A stretch of 57,983 nt of DNA from Clostridiales bacterium. GTDB taxonomy: Bacteria > Bacillota > Clostridia > Christensenellales > JAISNN01. The stretch spans positions 1 through 57,983 of the forward strand of contig JAISOS010000080.1 of assembly GCA_031275485.1 (NCBI GenBank). The letters are read 5' to 3'. Both the position numbers and the translations under genes were made by a program. The notes below the pieces were generated by a model that saw only the letters and a program-made list of their open reading frames with translations, made no database searches and was not told where the DNA came from. This document shows, one piece after another, positions 17,103 to 25,739 of this stretch (the first letter of the stretch is position 1; each line of letters opens with the position of its first letter).

Positions 17103-17236
17103 AAATCATAATGTGAAAAATCGTATACCCATCCCTCCCTCGCGCTCTTTTTCAAAAAATTTCAATAAAAAAGTAACGAAATAACGGCGAGAGAATCCGC
17201 GCGGAAAAATACGGTCGTTATGAAGGAAATACATTT

Positions 17237-18163
17237 ATGAAAGCGAAAACGGTATTCAAAATCATAGACGCGTCTATGGACCCCGTCCAAAACAACGGAT
17301 ACAAGAGTTTCATTAAAAAAAATAATATTTCCGTCGTGTTCGACATAGTATACGACGACAAATTCCCCGAAATCAGAGCGGGCGATTTGTATTTCAAGGC
17401 AAGCTCCGACAGCGCGGGAAATTCGGCCGAAAGCCGGCTGAAACCGCTACTGATAAACATCCACGGCGGCGGCTTCGTCGCGGGAGAGAAATATCACAGG
17501 AGGTATTTTTCGGCGTATATCGCCGATATCGGATACGCCGTCTACAACATAAACTACGGCGTAGGACCGGAATATAAATTTCCGTTCTGTCTGCAAAGCG
17601 TCGCGAAGGCTATAACGTGGGCTAACGAAAACTCGGAAAAATACGGCTTCGATATGTCTAAACTCGTACTGAGCGGCGATTCCGCAGGCGCCAGTCTTGC
17701 CGCGCTCGGCGCGCTCACGGCTTCTCGGGAGGACTTCGCGAAATCCGCAGACGTCGAAAAACCGCCCGTAAAGCCTGCGGCGGTTCTGCTCTACTGCGGA
17801 CCCTACGACATCGCGACCGCCTTAAATTCCAAGGTTCCGCTTGATTTGATAAACAAGATTATGACCGATATCACGGGTTACGACAGGACGCGCATTTCAG
17901 AATTTAAATATTTAAATCAATTCTCGCCTATGGATTATATAGACGCGAATTATCCCAAAGCGTTTTTGGTCTATTCCCAAAAGGACATATTCTGCAAAAA
18001 TCACGGAGAGGTATTCGAAAAACGCCTTGCCGAAAAAGGAGTGCGTGTTTCGTCTTTTCATTCGACGAGTCTCTTGGATAATCATTGCTTCCATCTCAAT
18101 CACAACTTCAAAATGGCAAAAAAGGCTATGGACAGAAGCAAGGAATTCCTGCTTTCGATTTGA
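17237..18163 (+). CDS. Alpha/beta hydrolase, HSL-type esterase
   Basis: 308 residues. The oxyanion-hole motif HGGG is in 'INIHGGGFVAGEKYHRR' (about residue 75), and the nucleophile elbow GDSAGA (Ser at about residue 153) is of the hormone-sensitive lipase type. The acid is probably Asp in 'VYSQKDIF' and the base His in 'LLDNHCF' near the C-terminus. No signal peptide is seen, so it is probably cytoplasmic. It should hydrolyse short-chain esters; the natural substrate cannot be read from sequence. An AAGGAAATA ribosome site precedes the ATG. It stands alone, next to the restriction pseudogene. Confidence 0.88.
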   Translation: MKAKTVFKIIDASMDPVQNNGYKSFIKKNNISVVFDIVYDDKFPEIRAGDLYFKASSDSAGNSAESRLKPLLINIHGGGFVAGEKYHRRYFSAYIADIGYAVYNINYGVGPEYKFPFCLQSVAKAITWANENSEKYGFDMSKLVLSGDSAGASLAALGALTASREDFAKSADVEKPPVKPAAVLLYCGPYDIATALNSKVPLDLINKIMTDITGYDRTRISEFKYLNQFSPMDYIDANYPKAFLVYSQKDIFCKNHGEVFEKRLAEKGVRVSSFHSTSLLDNHCFHLNHNFKMAKKAMDRSKEFLLSI

Positions 18164-18312
18164 TTTTTACGCGCGTTTCTATTTTCGTTTCGGATAATTT
18201 GATCCGCGTTTTGCAACGGTTTCATCCGTATTTAACGGTAATTTTCGCGCGTTTTCCGGTCGTTTTTAATCGTTTTTCAGCCGTTTCGGAATTTTTTCGC
18301 TCCACTTTCGGC

Positions 18313-18326
18313 ACGGATTAATCCGT
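18313..18326. terminator. Palindrome ending the esterase transcript (weak)
   Basis: ACGGATTAATCCGT is a perfect 14-base palindrome followed by ATTTTTCC. With essentially no loop it is a poor hairpin, but its position between two convergent genes fits a terminator or a protein-binding site. Confidence 0.35.
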
Positions 18327-18368
18327 ATTTTTCCGTCATTTTTGAACGGACTTTTTACGCTACGTCTA

Positions 18369-18596
18369 TTACAAATTCATCAGTTTTTCGATAAAGCCGT
18401 CTATTTCGCCGTCGCTGATTTTCAGATGCGTTTTGACAACCTCTCTATACGAAAACACCTGCCCGAGCGTCATCGTTTTTACCACACCGACCAACGGATG
18501 TTTTGTTATTCCCGGCGCAAAGCTTTCCGTCAAAGCCTCTGCGGGCGGATACGCCAAAACCTCCCTGACTTTTGTTTCCGTATTAAATCTGCCCAT
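18369..18596 (-). CDS. Small helical protein (75 residues), unknown function
   Basis: The ATG has a fine CGGAGGATT site upstream. The sequence 'FNTETKVREVLAYPPAEALTES' (split), 'PGITKHPLVGVVKTMTLGQV' and 'SDGEIDGFIEKLMNL' looks like a compact three-helix domain. I recall a similar short domain ('..dTplgdlladp..kavlek..Pg......p....tl..la') appended to some clostridial hydrolases and also found alone, but I cannot name it. It is convergent with the esterase. It is real by ribosome site and composition; the function is unknown. Confidence 0.7.
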   Translation of the reverse strand: MGRFNTETKVREVLAYPPAEALTESFAPGITKHPLVGVVKTMTLGQVFSYREVVKTHLKISDGEIDGFIEKLMNL

Positions 18597-18627
18597 AAAA
18601 AATCCTCCGAAATATTATGTTCGCATA

Positions 18628-18755
18628 ATTAAGCGATATAGCCGTTATGAACAAGAATTGCGTTAAAGATAAATATTTTTAGTCGTAAGCGGCTAAAAAG
18701 CGGCGTTTGCTTGCGCTGTTATATTTCATAACGGCTATACTATATTATAGTCGTT
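18628..18755. repeat. Rep-B palindromic repeat, copy B4
   Basis: The left end ATAGCCGTTATGAACAAGAATTGCG mirrors the right end (CATAACGGCTAT) around the core TAGTCGTAAGCGGCTA. A second arm TATAGTCGTTAC follows immediately, suggesting nested or adjacent partial copies. Confidence 0.6.
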
Positions 18756-18818
18756 ACTAATCGGAATTGTGCGGACTAAATTCGGTAAAATAGCCGATAC
18801 GCCGGATAATTCGACTAC

Positions 18819-18985
18819 GACGCGTTCACACAAACGAAAACGAGAGGATTCTGTGCGATTTTGCGCCTTTCGGCGTTGTTTTTTCCGGAATACCGCGCGA
18901 GAGTATGCGCCGTCAAAAACGACGCGGCGGCGTGTAAAAACCGCCTGAAAGCTATTCGCCGTCAAGTTTGGAAAGAGGTCTAATG
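18819..18985. repeat. Composite repeat: Rep-A end followed by Rep-E
   Basis: Bases 18819-18855 carry the Rep-A left end (GACGCGTTCACACAAACGAAAACGAGAGGATT, here noted in parts). From about 18870 the sequence is Rep-E (GGCGTTGTTTTTTCCGGAATACC ... GAAAGCTATTCGCCGTCAAG). One element seems to have inserted into or recombined with the other. Confidence 0.5.
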
Positions 18986-18989
18986 CCAA

Positions 18990-19050
18990 AGCGTTCCGGA
19001 AAGGGGCGCGGGAAAAACCTTTTGTTCGCAAAAGATTTTTCCCGTATAAA
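18990..19050. repeat. Rep-D hairpin repeat downstream of truA
   Basis: GGAAAGGGGCGCGGGAAAAACC, then a short inverted repeat (CCTTTTGTTCGCAAAAG), then ATTTTTCCCGT: the Rep-D pattern. It lies 40 bases past the truA stop and may end its transcript. Confidence 0.6.
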
Positions 19051-19087
19051 TTAAAAAAATAAAAAAGCGAACGGTTCCGCGGGAGGT

Positions 19088-19843
19088 CTACCGTTCGGCG
19101 TCTATATATTCTGTTTTGACCAAACGCAAAAATTCCGCCGGCAGAGTCTTTCCCGTTTTGATTTTGTCGCAGTTTTTAACCGCCTCGCCCACGTCCTCCG
19201 CCGTCAGTTTGCCGATGCCGACATAGACCAGCGTTCCCGCCATCGTACGCGCCATTTTGTAGAGGAAGCCGCTCCCCGTAATCGCTATGTCTAAGCGCCC
19301 GCCGCCTAAATCGCCGACGGCGGCGGAATAGACGGTTTTTACGGGATTGCCGCCCGCGCTGCCCGACTTTTCGTAGCACCTGCAATCGTAAACGCCGACC
19401 ATAAGCTCCGCGGCCCGCCGCATACTTTCTATATCGAGCGGCTTTTTTATAAACAGCCTGTCCCTGTCCAAAAGCGGCCGACGCACATCGGAAACGTACA
19501 GCTTATAGACGTATGTTTTTTTCTTTTTGTTGGAACGCGCATGAAAATCGCCGCCGACAACACGACAGCTTTTGACGCTTATATCCCTCGGCAGTCGAAA
19601 ATTCAGAGCGTGCGGAATACGCTCCGGCGGTATGTCCGTATCCGCGTCGAAATGCGCGGTCTGCTCCTCCGCGCTCACGCCCGCGTCGGTTCTGCCGCTC
19701 CCGAACAGCGTAATCGCGTTTCCGAAAAGCCCGTAAAGAGCGTCCTCTATCACCGCTTGGACGCCCGTTCCGTTGCGCTGTCTTTGCCAGCCGCAATAAT
19801 TTTTTCCGTCGTATTCGACGGTGATTAAAAAACGCCGTCTCAT
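19088..19843 (-). CDS. truA: tRNA pseudouridine synthase A
   Basis: 251 residues. The catalytic aspartate is in 'GSGRTDAGVSAEEQTAHF' (about residue 52). Other TruA motifs are 'VEYDGKNYCGWQRQ' at the N-terminus and 'GSGFLYKMARTMAGTLV' near residue 205. TruA makes pseudouridine at positions 38-40 of tRNA anticodon arms. It usually sits near ribosomal protein genes; here it follows trmR and the U32 peptidase on the same strand, forming a small tRNA-modification neighbourhood. Confidence 0.96.
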   Translation of the reverse strand: MRRRFLITVEYDGKNYCGWQRQRNGTGVQAVIEDALYGLFGNAITLFGSGRTDAGVSAEEQTAHFDADTDIPPERIPHALNFRLPRDISVKSCRVVGGDFHARSNKKKKTYVYKLYVSDVRRPLLDRDRLFIKKPLDIESMRRAAELMVGVYDCRCYEKSGSAGGNPVKTVYSAAVGDLGGGRLDIAITGSGFLYKMARTMAGTLVYVGIGKLTAEDVGEAVKNCDKIKTGKTLPAEFLRLVKTEYIDAER

Positions 19844-20051
19844 TCTCTTCTAACCCAGTTTCTCCCTTAAATTCTGCCGATATACCGAATCGCTCCGGAC
19901 CCTAAAAAACGGCGGTTATACGCTTGCAATTAAATTTCCGGCTATTTTTTTCACCCGAAAATCAGCCGCCTTTCCCTCCGATGTTTTTTCGCTTTAGAAT
20001 CCGTCGTTTTTCTCCGAACCCGTCCCCGAAATTTTTTTGCCGCGACACGAA

Positions 20052-21509
20052 TTATCCGCCCCGATCGGCGGTCTGTTCTCCCTTAAATTCCCTCAATATA
20101 TCGAACCTATCGAGTCTCAAATCGGTTTTTAAATAAATTTTTTGCATAACTATTTTCGCGTCCTCTATCAGCTCTCCGTTTTCGCCGTACATATCGCCTA
20201 CGGTCAGAGTTTTTAAAAAATTTCCGCCGCAGGACAACGCCTCCAAAACGTCTCCCCTTTTGAAGCGGTTGCGTTGCTCAACGACGAGCGCTCCCCTGTT
20301 TTCGTCATAACCCGAAACCGAGGCTATGAAAGCGTTTCCTCCCGCAGTCCTAGACGAGTCCGTATTTATATGGTCGTTTTCTCCCAAATAGAAGCCCGTA
20401 GTATAGCCTCTGTTCCCGATTTTTTCCAATTCGGCGGAGAGTAACCTCGCGGCGCGGACGAAGTTTCCGATTTTATCCCGCTTTGCGTCCGCTCGGTCCC
20501 GCGGCAGGCGGGCTTCCGCGCCGAGATCGGGATCCCCGCCGCAAAGATACGCGTCGAGGGCGCGTCTGTACGCGTTGACCGCGCAAGCGACATAATATTC
20601 CGACTTCATTCTGCCCTCTATTTTGAAAGAATCGACGCCCGCGTCAATCAACTTGTCGAGGTGCTCTATCATGCGAAGATCTTTGCCGTTTAGGATATAG
20701 GTTCCTCTTTCGTCCTCCGTGAGAACGCCGCAAAAGCCGTCTCCCGAAACCTCTCCTATCGGATATTCCCCGCCGTTTAGAAGAAAGGCGGGGAGGCTTG
20801 CGGCGCCAGCGTCCGCCGAGTCGGCGTTTTTCCGCCGTTCAAAGACGGCGTCGCCGCAAGCGTCTATCGAGTCCTCCCCGTCCCGAATTTCCCGCCGTTT
20901 CACCCTGTATTTCCATCTGCACGCCTGCACGCATTCGCCGCGGTTAGAATCTCTTCCGGTAAAATAATTGCTCAAAAGGCATCTGCCGCTGTAAGAAATG
21001 CACATCGCGCCGTGAACGAAACATTCCAGCTCGACGCCGGGCACCGCGTCCCTGATCTCCCTAATTTCATCCAACGACAGCTCCCTCGCCAGCACGACTC
21101 TTTTCACACCCAGTCCGGCGTAAAACCCGACCGCCTCCGCGTTTACGGTATTCGCCTGCGTGCTGATGTGAACGGGCAACTCGGGCGTATATTTAAGGAC
21201 GGTATTCAGTACGCCGGGATCGCTTACGATAACCGCGTCCGCGCCGATTCCGCGAAGCTCGACGAGGTATTCCCGAATCGCGCCGAACTCGCGCGAGCGC
21301 GGAAAGGCGTTTAGGGCGACAAAAATCTTTTTTCCCGCCGCGTGAGCAAAGTCCGCACCGATTTTCATATCGTCCAAACTAAAATTATCGGCGAAAGCTC
21401 TCAAGCTGAAATTACCGCCGCCGATATACGCGGCGTCCGCGCCGAAATGAAAGGCCGTAAAGAGCTTATTCAGATTTCCCGCCGGCGCCAGTAATTCTAT
21501 TTTCCGCAT
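20052..21509 (-). CDS. trhP: U32-family peptidase-like protein, probable tRNA 5-hydroxyuridine synthesis protein (TrhP-type)
   Basis: 485 residues. The U32 core shows 'ELLAPAGNLNKL' at the N-terminus, the cysteine-rich signature 'CFVHGAMCISYSGRCLLSNY' (about residues 165-185) with 'NRGECVQACRWKY', and 'DSFKIEGRMKSEYYVA'. Despite the peptidase name, the Bacillus (yrrN/yrrO) and E. coli (yegQ) relatives make 5-hydroxyuridine at tRNA position 34. The trmR gene immediately upstream, the same order as Bacillus yrrM-yrrN-yrrO, supports this. An insert of about 45 residues (about 205-255, Asp/Ala-rich) lies between 'RWKYRV' and 'EDERGTYILN'. RlhA-type rRNA hydroxylation is the alternative. Confidence 0.82.
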   Translation of the reverse strand: MRKIELLAPAGNLNKLFTAFHFGADAAYIGGGNFSLRAFADNFSLDDMKIGADFAHAAGKKIFVALNAFPRSREFGAIREYLVELRGIGADAVIVSDPGVLNTVLKYTPELPVHISTQANTVNAEAVGFYAGLGVKRVVLARELSLDEIREIRDAVPGVELECFVHGAMCISYSGRCLLSNYFTGRDSNRGECVQACRWKYRVKRREIRDGEDSIDACGDAVFERRKNADSADAGAASLPAFLLNGGEYPIGEVSGDGFCGVLTEDERGTYILNGKDLRMIEHLDKLIDAGVDSFKIEGRMKSEYYVACAVNAYRRALDAYLCGGDPDLGAEARLPRDRADAKRDKIGNFVRAARLLSAELEKIGNRGYTTGFYLGENDHINTDSSRTAGGNAFIASVSGYDENRGALVVEQRNRFKRGDVLEALSCGGNFLKTLTVGDMYGENGELIEDAKIVMQKIYLKTDLRLDRFDILREFKGEQTADRGG

Positions 21510-21715
21510 AGTTTTTTCCGTTAAATTTTCGATTTTTTTAAAGATATTATTCGATTTTCCGCTAGATATTCACCCGTTTTCAGGAAGTGCGTTCGCTTGT
21601 TTCACGAAAGCGCGCCGCTCGTCTTTTTTAAGAACATTCATACGTTTTTCATGATATTAAATTGGTTTTTTGACGGTGTTTATCCGCCTTTTACGGCTTT
21701 TTTTATTTGAAATTT

Positions 21716-22303
21716 TTATTCGGTTTTTATATATTCCGCAATCAATATTCCGTCGCCCGCGTCCGAAAGCGTCGTTCGGAACCTCGCGTCGTTTCGCATA
21801 TTTTCAATAAAGGCTTTCAGACTTTTCACTATCGAGCGGTGCTTGCGGCGTATATAGAAATCCTCGACGTACCCTTTAAAAAGCGCGTTATCGGCGAAAA
21901 TAATCCCGCCCGGATTTAGCAATCCGACAAGGTAGGGGCGCAAACGTTCGTATTGTCCTTTCGGACCGTCAAGCAGAATAAAATCGAAGCCTCCGTCCAT
22001 CAGAAGCACCGCCTCCGTCGCGTCGCCCTCGATGAGCCGGACGCGTTTTTCCAAGCCCGCCTCTCTGAAAAAACTCCGCGCAAGCTCCGCGAAAACGCCG
22101 TCGATTTCGACGGTGACGAGAGAGGCGTTTTTTGCCGCGCTCAGCATAAGCGCGCCCGAATAGCCGACGCCCGTACCTATTTCAAGAATCTTAGCGCACC
22201 GCCTTTCGCGTAGCAGAGCGGTGAGAATTTCCGCGCCCCCGTCCCTTATTATCGGTACGGACAGATCCAACGCCCTATTTTTTATCTTTTCGATAATATC
22301 CAT
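21716..22303 (-). CDS. trmR: SAM-dependent O-methyltransferase, probable tRNA 5-hydroxyuridine methyltransferase TrmR
   Basis: 195 residues, class I methyltransferase of the COMT-like O-methyltransferase family. Motif I is 'ILEIGTGVGYSGALM' (about residues 36-50), followed by 'VTVEIDG' and 'FDFILLDGPKGQYERL' (about 107-122). In Bacillus, TrmR turns 5-hydroxyuridine 34 into 5-methoxyuridine using S-adenosylmethionine. The U32 gene downstream would supply that substrate. A TTGCAT-17-TATTAT promoter lies at 22405-22433. An unrelated small-molecule O-methyltransferase is the main alternative. Confidence 0.83.
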   Translation of the reverse strand: MDIIEKIKNRALDLSVPIIRDGGAEILTALLRERRCAKILEIGTGVGYSGALMLSAAKNASLVTVEIDGVFAELARSFFREAGLEKRVRLIEGDATEAVLLMDGGFDFILLDGPKGQYERLRPYLVGLLNPGGIIFADNALFKGYVEDFYIRRKHRSIVKSLKAFIENMRNDARFRTTLSDAGDGILIAEYIKTE

Positions 22304-22404
22304 TTTTTACGCTTCCGGCAAGGCTTATTTTTATATTTTTACACTTTTCACGTATCTTTACGCGCGCCGTTAAACCCTGACGAAGAGTTTTTAACCGTCA
22401 TTAA

Positions 22405-22433
22405 ATAATAGCATAATTTCTTTTTATATGCAA
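22405..22433 (-). promoter_or_regulatory. trmR promoter
   Basis: TTGCAT (complement of 22428-22433) and TATTAT (complement of 22405-22410) are 17 bases apart, about 100 bases before the trmR start. Confidence 0.6.
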
Positions 22434-22671
22434 GCGGTAAAGCGTGTTTTTGCGTGTTAGCCGCTTAAAAAACAACAAACGGCGTACTTGTACAGAGAGG
22501 GTATTACGGAATAACGACATATGTAGAATACTTCCGCGCTCGGAATACATAATACGTTTAGATATTCCGTCTTTCTTCGGATTAAGATTATGCATGGGAG
22601 ACTTCATTTTCTAAACGAAAAATTTTACCCGCGTAAATTAAAAAACGACGTTAAATTTTCGCGGGAAACGC

Positions 22672-22700
22672 ATGACAAGAATAAGAAATTATGATATAAT
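22672..22700 (+). promoter_or_regulatory. Promoter with a 250-base leader before the 22956 gene
   Basis: ATGACA (22672-22677) and TATAAT (22695-22700) are 17 bases apart. The transcript would carry about 250 bases of leader, including repeated CGGGTTTAACGG / CGGGTTTATAACC segments that could pair. I recognise no riboswitch class in it. Bases 22434-22670 show nothing I can name. Confidence 0.5.
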
Positions 22701-22955
22701 ATTTATATGTAAACATGTTAGACGTAAAAGCGAGAGAATATTTAAGAACGGGTTTAACGGCGGACATATCTTTGCCGCGAGTGCGGTTATACGGGTTTAT
22801 AACCGAAAAACCGATTGCGGCGGCTTACCCGCGTCGTTTAGAGCCCCGTTGCAACCGGCTTGACAACGTTTCTGTCCGCCCGCTTCCATTCCGATAACTC
22901 ATTAGCTATCGCGGAAATTTGTATCGTTAAAAAAATTAAAGGAACGGTATCGGGT

Positions 22956-23270
22956 ATGAAACTTTTCGCAAACTTAAAAAAACGTAAAAATCAAAATATT
23001 TTGATAGCGGTAATTACCGCGTTTCTTATGTCAGGCTCGGCGGGCGCGATAGTCGTTACGACGGCGGCAAAGGTCGGAGCGCTGAATGATTACAAGGCGG
23101 CGGCTGTCGAGGATTTGCGCGGTAAATTCGGCGATTTGTCGGACGATGCGGAGGCTATGAAAATCCTCGACGAAGTCATAGAACAAATAAACCGCGCGCC
23201 GTCTGAAAACGCCGTGAACAGCGCAAAAGCGAACGGCGAAAGCAAATTACGCGAGGAAACCGCCGTTTAG
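22956..23270 (+). CDS. Small single-span membrane protein (104 residues), unknown
   Basis: I choose the ATG of MKLFANLKKRKNQN, 12 bases after AAAGGAACG. The frame is open upstream but not protein-like. A basic N-terminus is followed by a hydrophobic segment (about residues 15-42, NILIAVITAFLMSGSAGAIV), then a charged helical tail ('EDLRGKFGDLSDDAEAMKILDEVIEQI'). The tail would be outside if the basic end stays in. I do not recognise a family. A Rep-A element follows 68 bases after the stop. Confidence 0.62.
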   Translation: MKLFANLKKRKNQNILIAVITAFLMSGSAGAIVVTTAAKVGALNDYKAAAVEDLRGKFGDLSDDAEAMKILDEVIEQINRAPSENAVNSAKANGESKLREETAV

Positions 23271-23338
23271 TTTCATGGACGAGAGACGTTCGCGGTTCAA
23301 TCCGAACGAACGGACGGCGCGGCGGAAAACAATTGTAA

Positions 23339-23498
23339 GGACGCGTTCACATAAAACGCGAACGGCGAGTTTAGGCGATTATTTGCTCTTTTCGGCGTTG
23401 ATTTTTTCTTGCGCAACGCTACCGTCCATCGTTAAACGTCTTATAAAGACACGAGAGCCGCTTAAAATCCCCTCGTTTTCGTTTGCGCGAACGCGCCC
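23339..23498 (-). mobile_element. Rep-A MITE-like element, most complete copy with TAA target duplication
   Basis: This 160-base element has terminal inverted repeats GGACGCGTTCACATAAAACG (left) and GGGCGCGTTCGCGCAAACG (right, minus strand). It is flanked by TAA at 23336-23338 and 23499-23501. It has no coding capacity. Internal landmarks match the copies at 27364-27508 and 46511-46664. The ends match the terminal repeat of the IS at the left edge of the window. Confidence 0.75.
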
Positions 23499-23559
23499 TA
23501 ATTCTTCCGTTAATTCCGCCGTCATATCCGTTTGGTTTCCTTTTTTATTTTAAAAGTCA

Positions 23560-23955
23560 AAAGTCTCAACGGAATCGTCGTTCACATTATTTAAAGTCGG
23601 CAAGTCTATTATAATAATTTATTTTAAATAAGTCGGAGAGACTAAAATTCTCGGCAAGCTCGTTATTGCCGTAAAAGTTGCTAAGCTGAACCGTCCGGAA
23701 AGTTTGCCCCTTAGCATACTTTTTAAGTTGCCGTCAACTAAAAATCTATTATCTTGTCGCCTTTTTTTAAAATATTGCAAAATATAAAATACGCACGCGT
23801 ATTTTGAGACTGCGAAAAAAGAACGATGAATTTCTGCGCTCTAAATTAAAGAACGGCGATTACCCCCCCCCAAAAAAAAAGTCGAATTGCCGTTTTGTTT
23901 TGGCGTTATTTGAAGCAATGCATAAAGATTTTCCCGCTACATCGCCACTTCTTTT
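23560..23955. other. Gap without recognisable gene
   Basis: AT-rich sequence with no protein-like frame on either strand. It contains a homopolymer junction of about ten C followed by nine A at about 23872-23890. A similar C-run/A-run junction occurs at 1604-1620. Confidence 0.4.
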
Positions 23956-23956
23956 G

Positions 23957-24396
23957 CTAATATATTAATTGCCGTCCGCGTCCGCTATCGCCCAGCTCCC
24001 CGTATCGCGCATCGAGCTCGCCGCCGTTTTCAAACGTTACCCAATACATACCGCCTAATACGTTTGCGGTAGAGTTTTTTCCGTATCGATAAACGCGCCG
24101 TATACTTTTTGATTCTGCGCCTCATTGATTTTTTGAGTTAAATAATTACTTTTTACGTTTTATCGATATCTGTCGGCATTTCTTTTACAGAAATTTTTGC
24201 CTATAACAATGTCGGGGCTGTCGCTTACGCATCGCAATTGGCGCGTAAACGCTTCCGCGTAATTTCGCAAATGATTGTCGATACATGAAATGCGGTTCGC
24301 ATCGGCCGCCCGGTTTGCGGCGGTCTTGTCCGTGTGTCCGCGCTTATGCCCGGAATTGTAAATTTTTGCAATCGAACTTATTTATACCCGTAAATT
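23957..24396 (-). pseudogene. Degraded coding remnant of unknown origin
   Basis: The minus strand reads as protein-like sequence broken by stops and a shift. The pieces are 'SSIAKIYNSGHKRGHTDKTA', 'NHLRNYAEAFTRQLRCV', 'SPDIVIGKNFCKRNADRYR', a TAA, then 'YGAFIDTEKTLPQTY', a stop, and after a one-base shift 'GGMYWVTFENGGELDARYGE'. Amino-acid composition is natural over about 440 bases, but I cannot assign a family. A remnant of a mobile-element or phage gene is plausible. It could also be chance, so confidence is low. Confidence 0.35.
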
Positions 24397-24688
24397 ACGT
24401 TGACGCTTGACTGCGGACGCGGAGTTTCACTGTTAAAAACATAATATATTATAATATTATAATTGCATAGCAACGCGTGAGCGCCCGAGTGCGTATAAGC
24501 CGTCACGGAACTAAGAATTACCGCGCTCGTAAAGCACACCTTTTTATAACGGAATTCGACGGGTTTTTGCGGAATACGTAGGGTAGCGGGAGACAATAAA
24601 CCGGGCGCCGCGTTCTATAAGCCCGCAAAAAAAAATTTTTCACGCATAGTTTTTTTAAAAATAATTTCCTCATAATCTCTAAAAAAAA

Positions 24689-25555
24689 CTATTTTACGGC
24701 GGATTCCGCTTCCTCCGTTTCTTTCGGACGGTTCAATTCGGCGTACATTTTTTCCTCGTTGTATGTAAGATATTTTTTCACGGAGTCGTAGTCTTTCGGT
24801 ATTGACGCCGCATGAATTATTTTATGCGGCGGCAGTGCTTGACCTAAGCGTTTCATTTCCTCGCGGAATTCGGCTTCAAGCTTGACCTCGGCTTCGCTTG
24901 CGGGGATTTCCGTGTCGAAAGTCAGCGGTCTGCCGACGGAAACCGTGTTGAGCGACTTGCAGCAATAGACGGGGTAGAGCTTGGGCGCGCGTCCCAAAAA
25001 GCGGCGGCACATTTCAAAGGTCTTGAACGCGCCCTTTTGGGTCTTGTCTACGAATTCGTTTTCCGGATCCGGAATGATCGAATCGGGAAAAATTACGACG
25101 TCGTAGCCCGTCCTCAGAGACTCGAAAGTCTTTGTGTACGTGGTTTTTATGCGCATATCGCGGTAAACGGGTATGACGCCCGCCGCTCTGAAAACTAAAC
25201 CGAGTACGGGCGCGACGATATAGGTCGAAAGTCTCGCGAGATACCGCCACGGCTTTTTGACGTTCGGATAGGTTGTTTTCATCATCTGATTAGGCGCGCG
25301 CTTGATCGAAAGCGTGTTGAAGCTTGACCATGTTCTGAATTTCCGTTTTATTCTCTTGCCCGCGAATACCATCGCGCGCGGTCCGTAATCGAAAGCGTGG
25401 TTCGCCATAAATATCACCGGCTCGTCGGGCAGCGCCTCGGAGAGCAAAACGTTAGGCTTGACGAACAACCGCGCCACAGCAAAAGCGGCGTTGAACAGAA
25501 TGTGCGGTCTCGGCACTCTCGAATACGGTTTAAGCGGAGAATAGTATTTTTTCAT
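24689..25555 (-). CDS. PlsC-like acyltransferase with a variant acceptor motif
   Basis: 288 residues related to 1-acyl-glycerol-3-phosphate acyltransferases. Block I reads 'FMANHAFDYGPRAM' (about residues 50-63): the catalytic His is present, but the Asp of the usual HX4D is Gly, with an Asp one position earlier. Later blocks include 'AAGVIPVYRD' and 'YDVVIFPDSIIPDPENEF' (the 'FPEGtRs' position is changed) and 'LYPVYCCKS'. It probably transfers an acyl chain to a lipid acceptor at the membrane, but the altered motif means activity or acceptor may differ. A perfect TTGACA-17-TATAAT promoter lies upstream. It is monocistronic. Confidence 0.78.
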   Translation of the reverse strand: MKKYYSPLKPYSRVPRPHILFNAAFAVARLFVKPNVLLSEALPDEPVIFMANHAFDYGPRAMVFAGKRIKRKFRTWSSFNTLSIKRAPNQMMKTTYPNVKKPWRYLARLSTYIVAPVLGLVFRAAGVIPVYRDMRIKTTYTKTFESLRTGYDVVIFPDSIIPDPENEFVDKTQKGAFKTFEMCRRFLGRAPKLYPVYCCKSLNTVSVGRPLTFDTEIPASEAEVKLEAEFREEMKRLGQALPPHKIIHAASIPKDYDSVKKYLTYNEEKMYAELNRPKETEEAESAVK

Positions 25556-25610
25556 AATTTTTTTGGTCCGTTCCTTATAACTTTATATCTGTATTATCGT
25601 ATCTGAATAT

Positions 25611-25669
25611 TCCGAATTTTCGTCATGAATAAACCTGCCTGATATCGTTTTATCAGGAAAATTTATAAC
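25611..25669. repeat. Rep-C palindrome in the leader of the PlsC-like gene
   Basis: CCGAATTTTCGTCATGAATAA and TTTTATCAGGAAAATTTATAAC are the two arms, matching the family with several changes. Bases 25740-26050 beyond the promoter are AT-rich with no gene. Confidence 0.5.
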
Positions 25670-25710
25670 CGTAATTTATAGCCGTTTAATTCTAAAACAC
25701 AACTAAGTAT

Positions 25711-25739
25711 ATTATAGAATAAATTTTTTATGTTGTCAA
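25711..25739 (-). promoter_or_regulatory. Promoter of the PlsC-like gene
   Basis: TTGACA (complement of 25734-25739) and TATAAT (complement of 25711-25716) are spaced 17 bases: full consensus. A diverged Rep-C copy (25611-25669) lies in the resulting leader. Confidence 0.85.
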
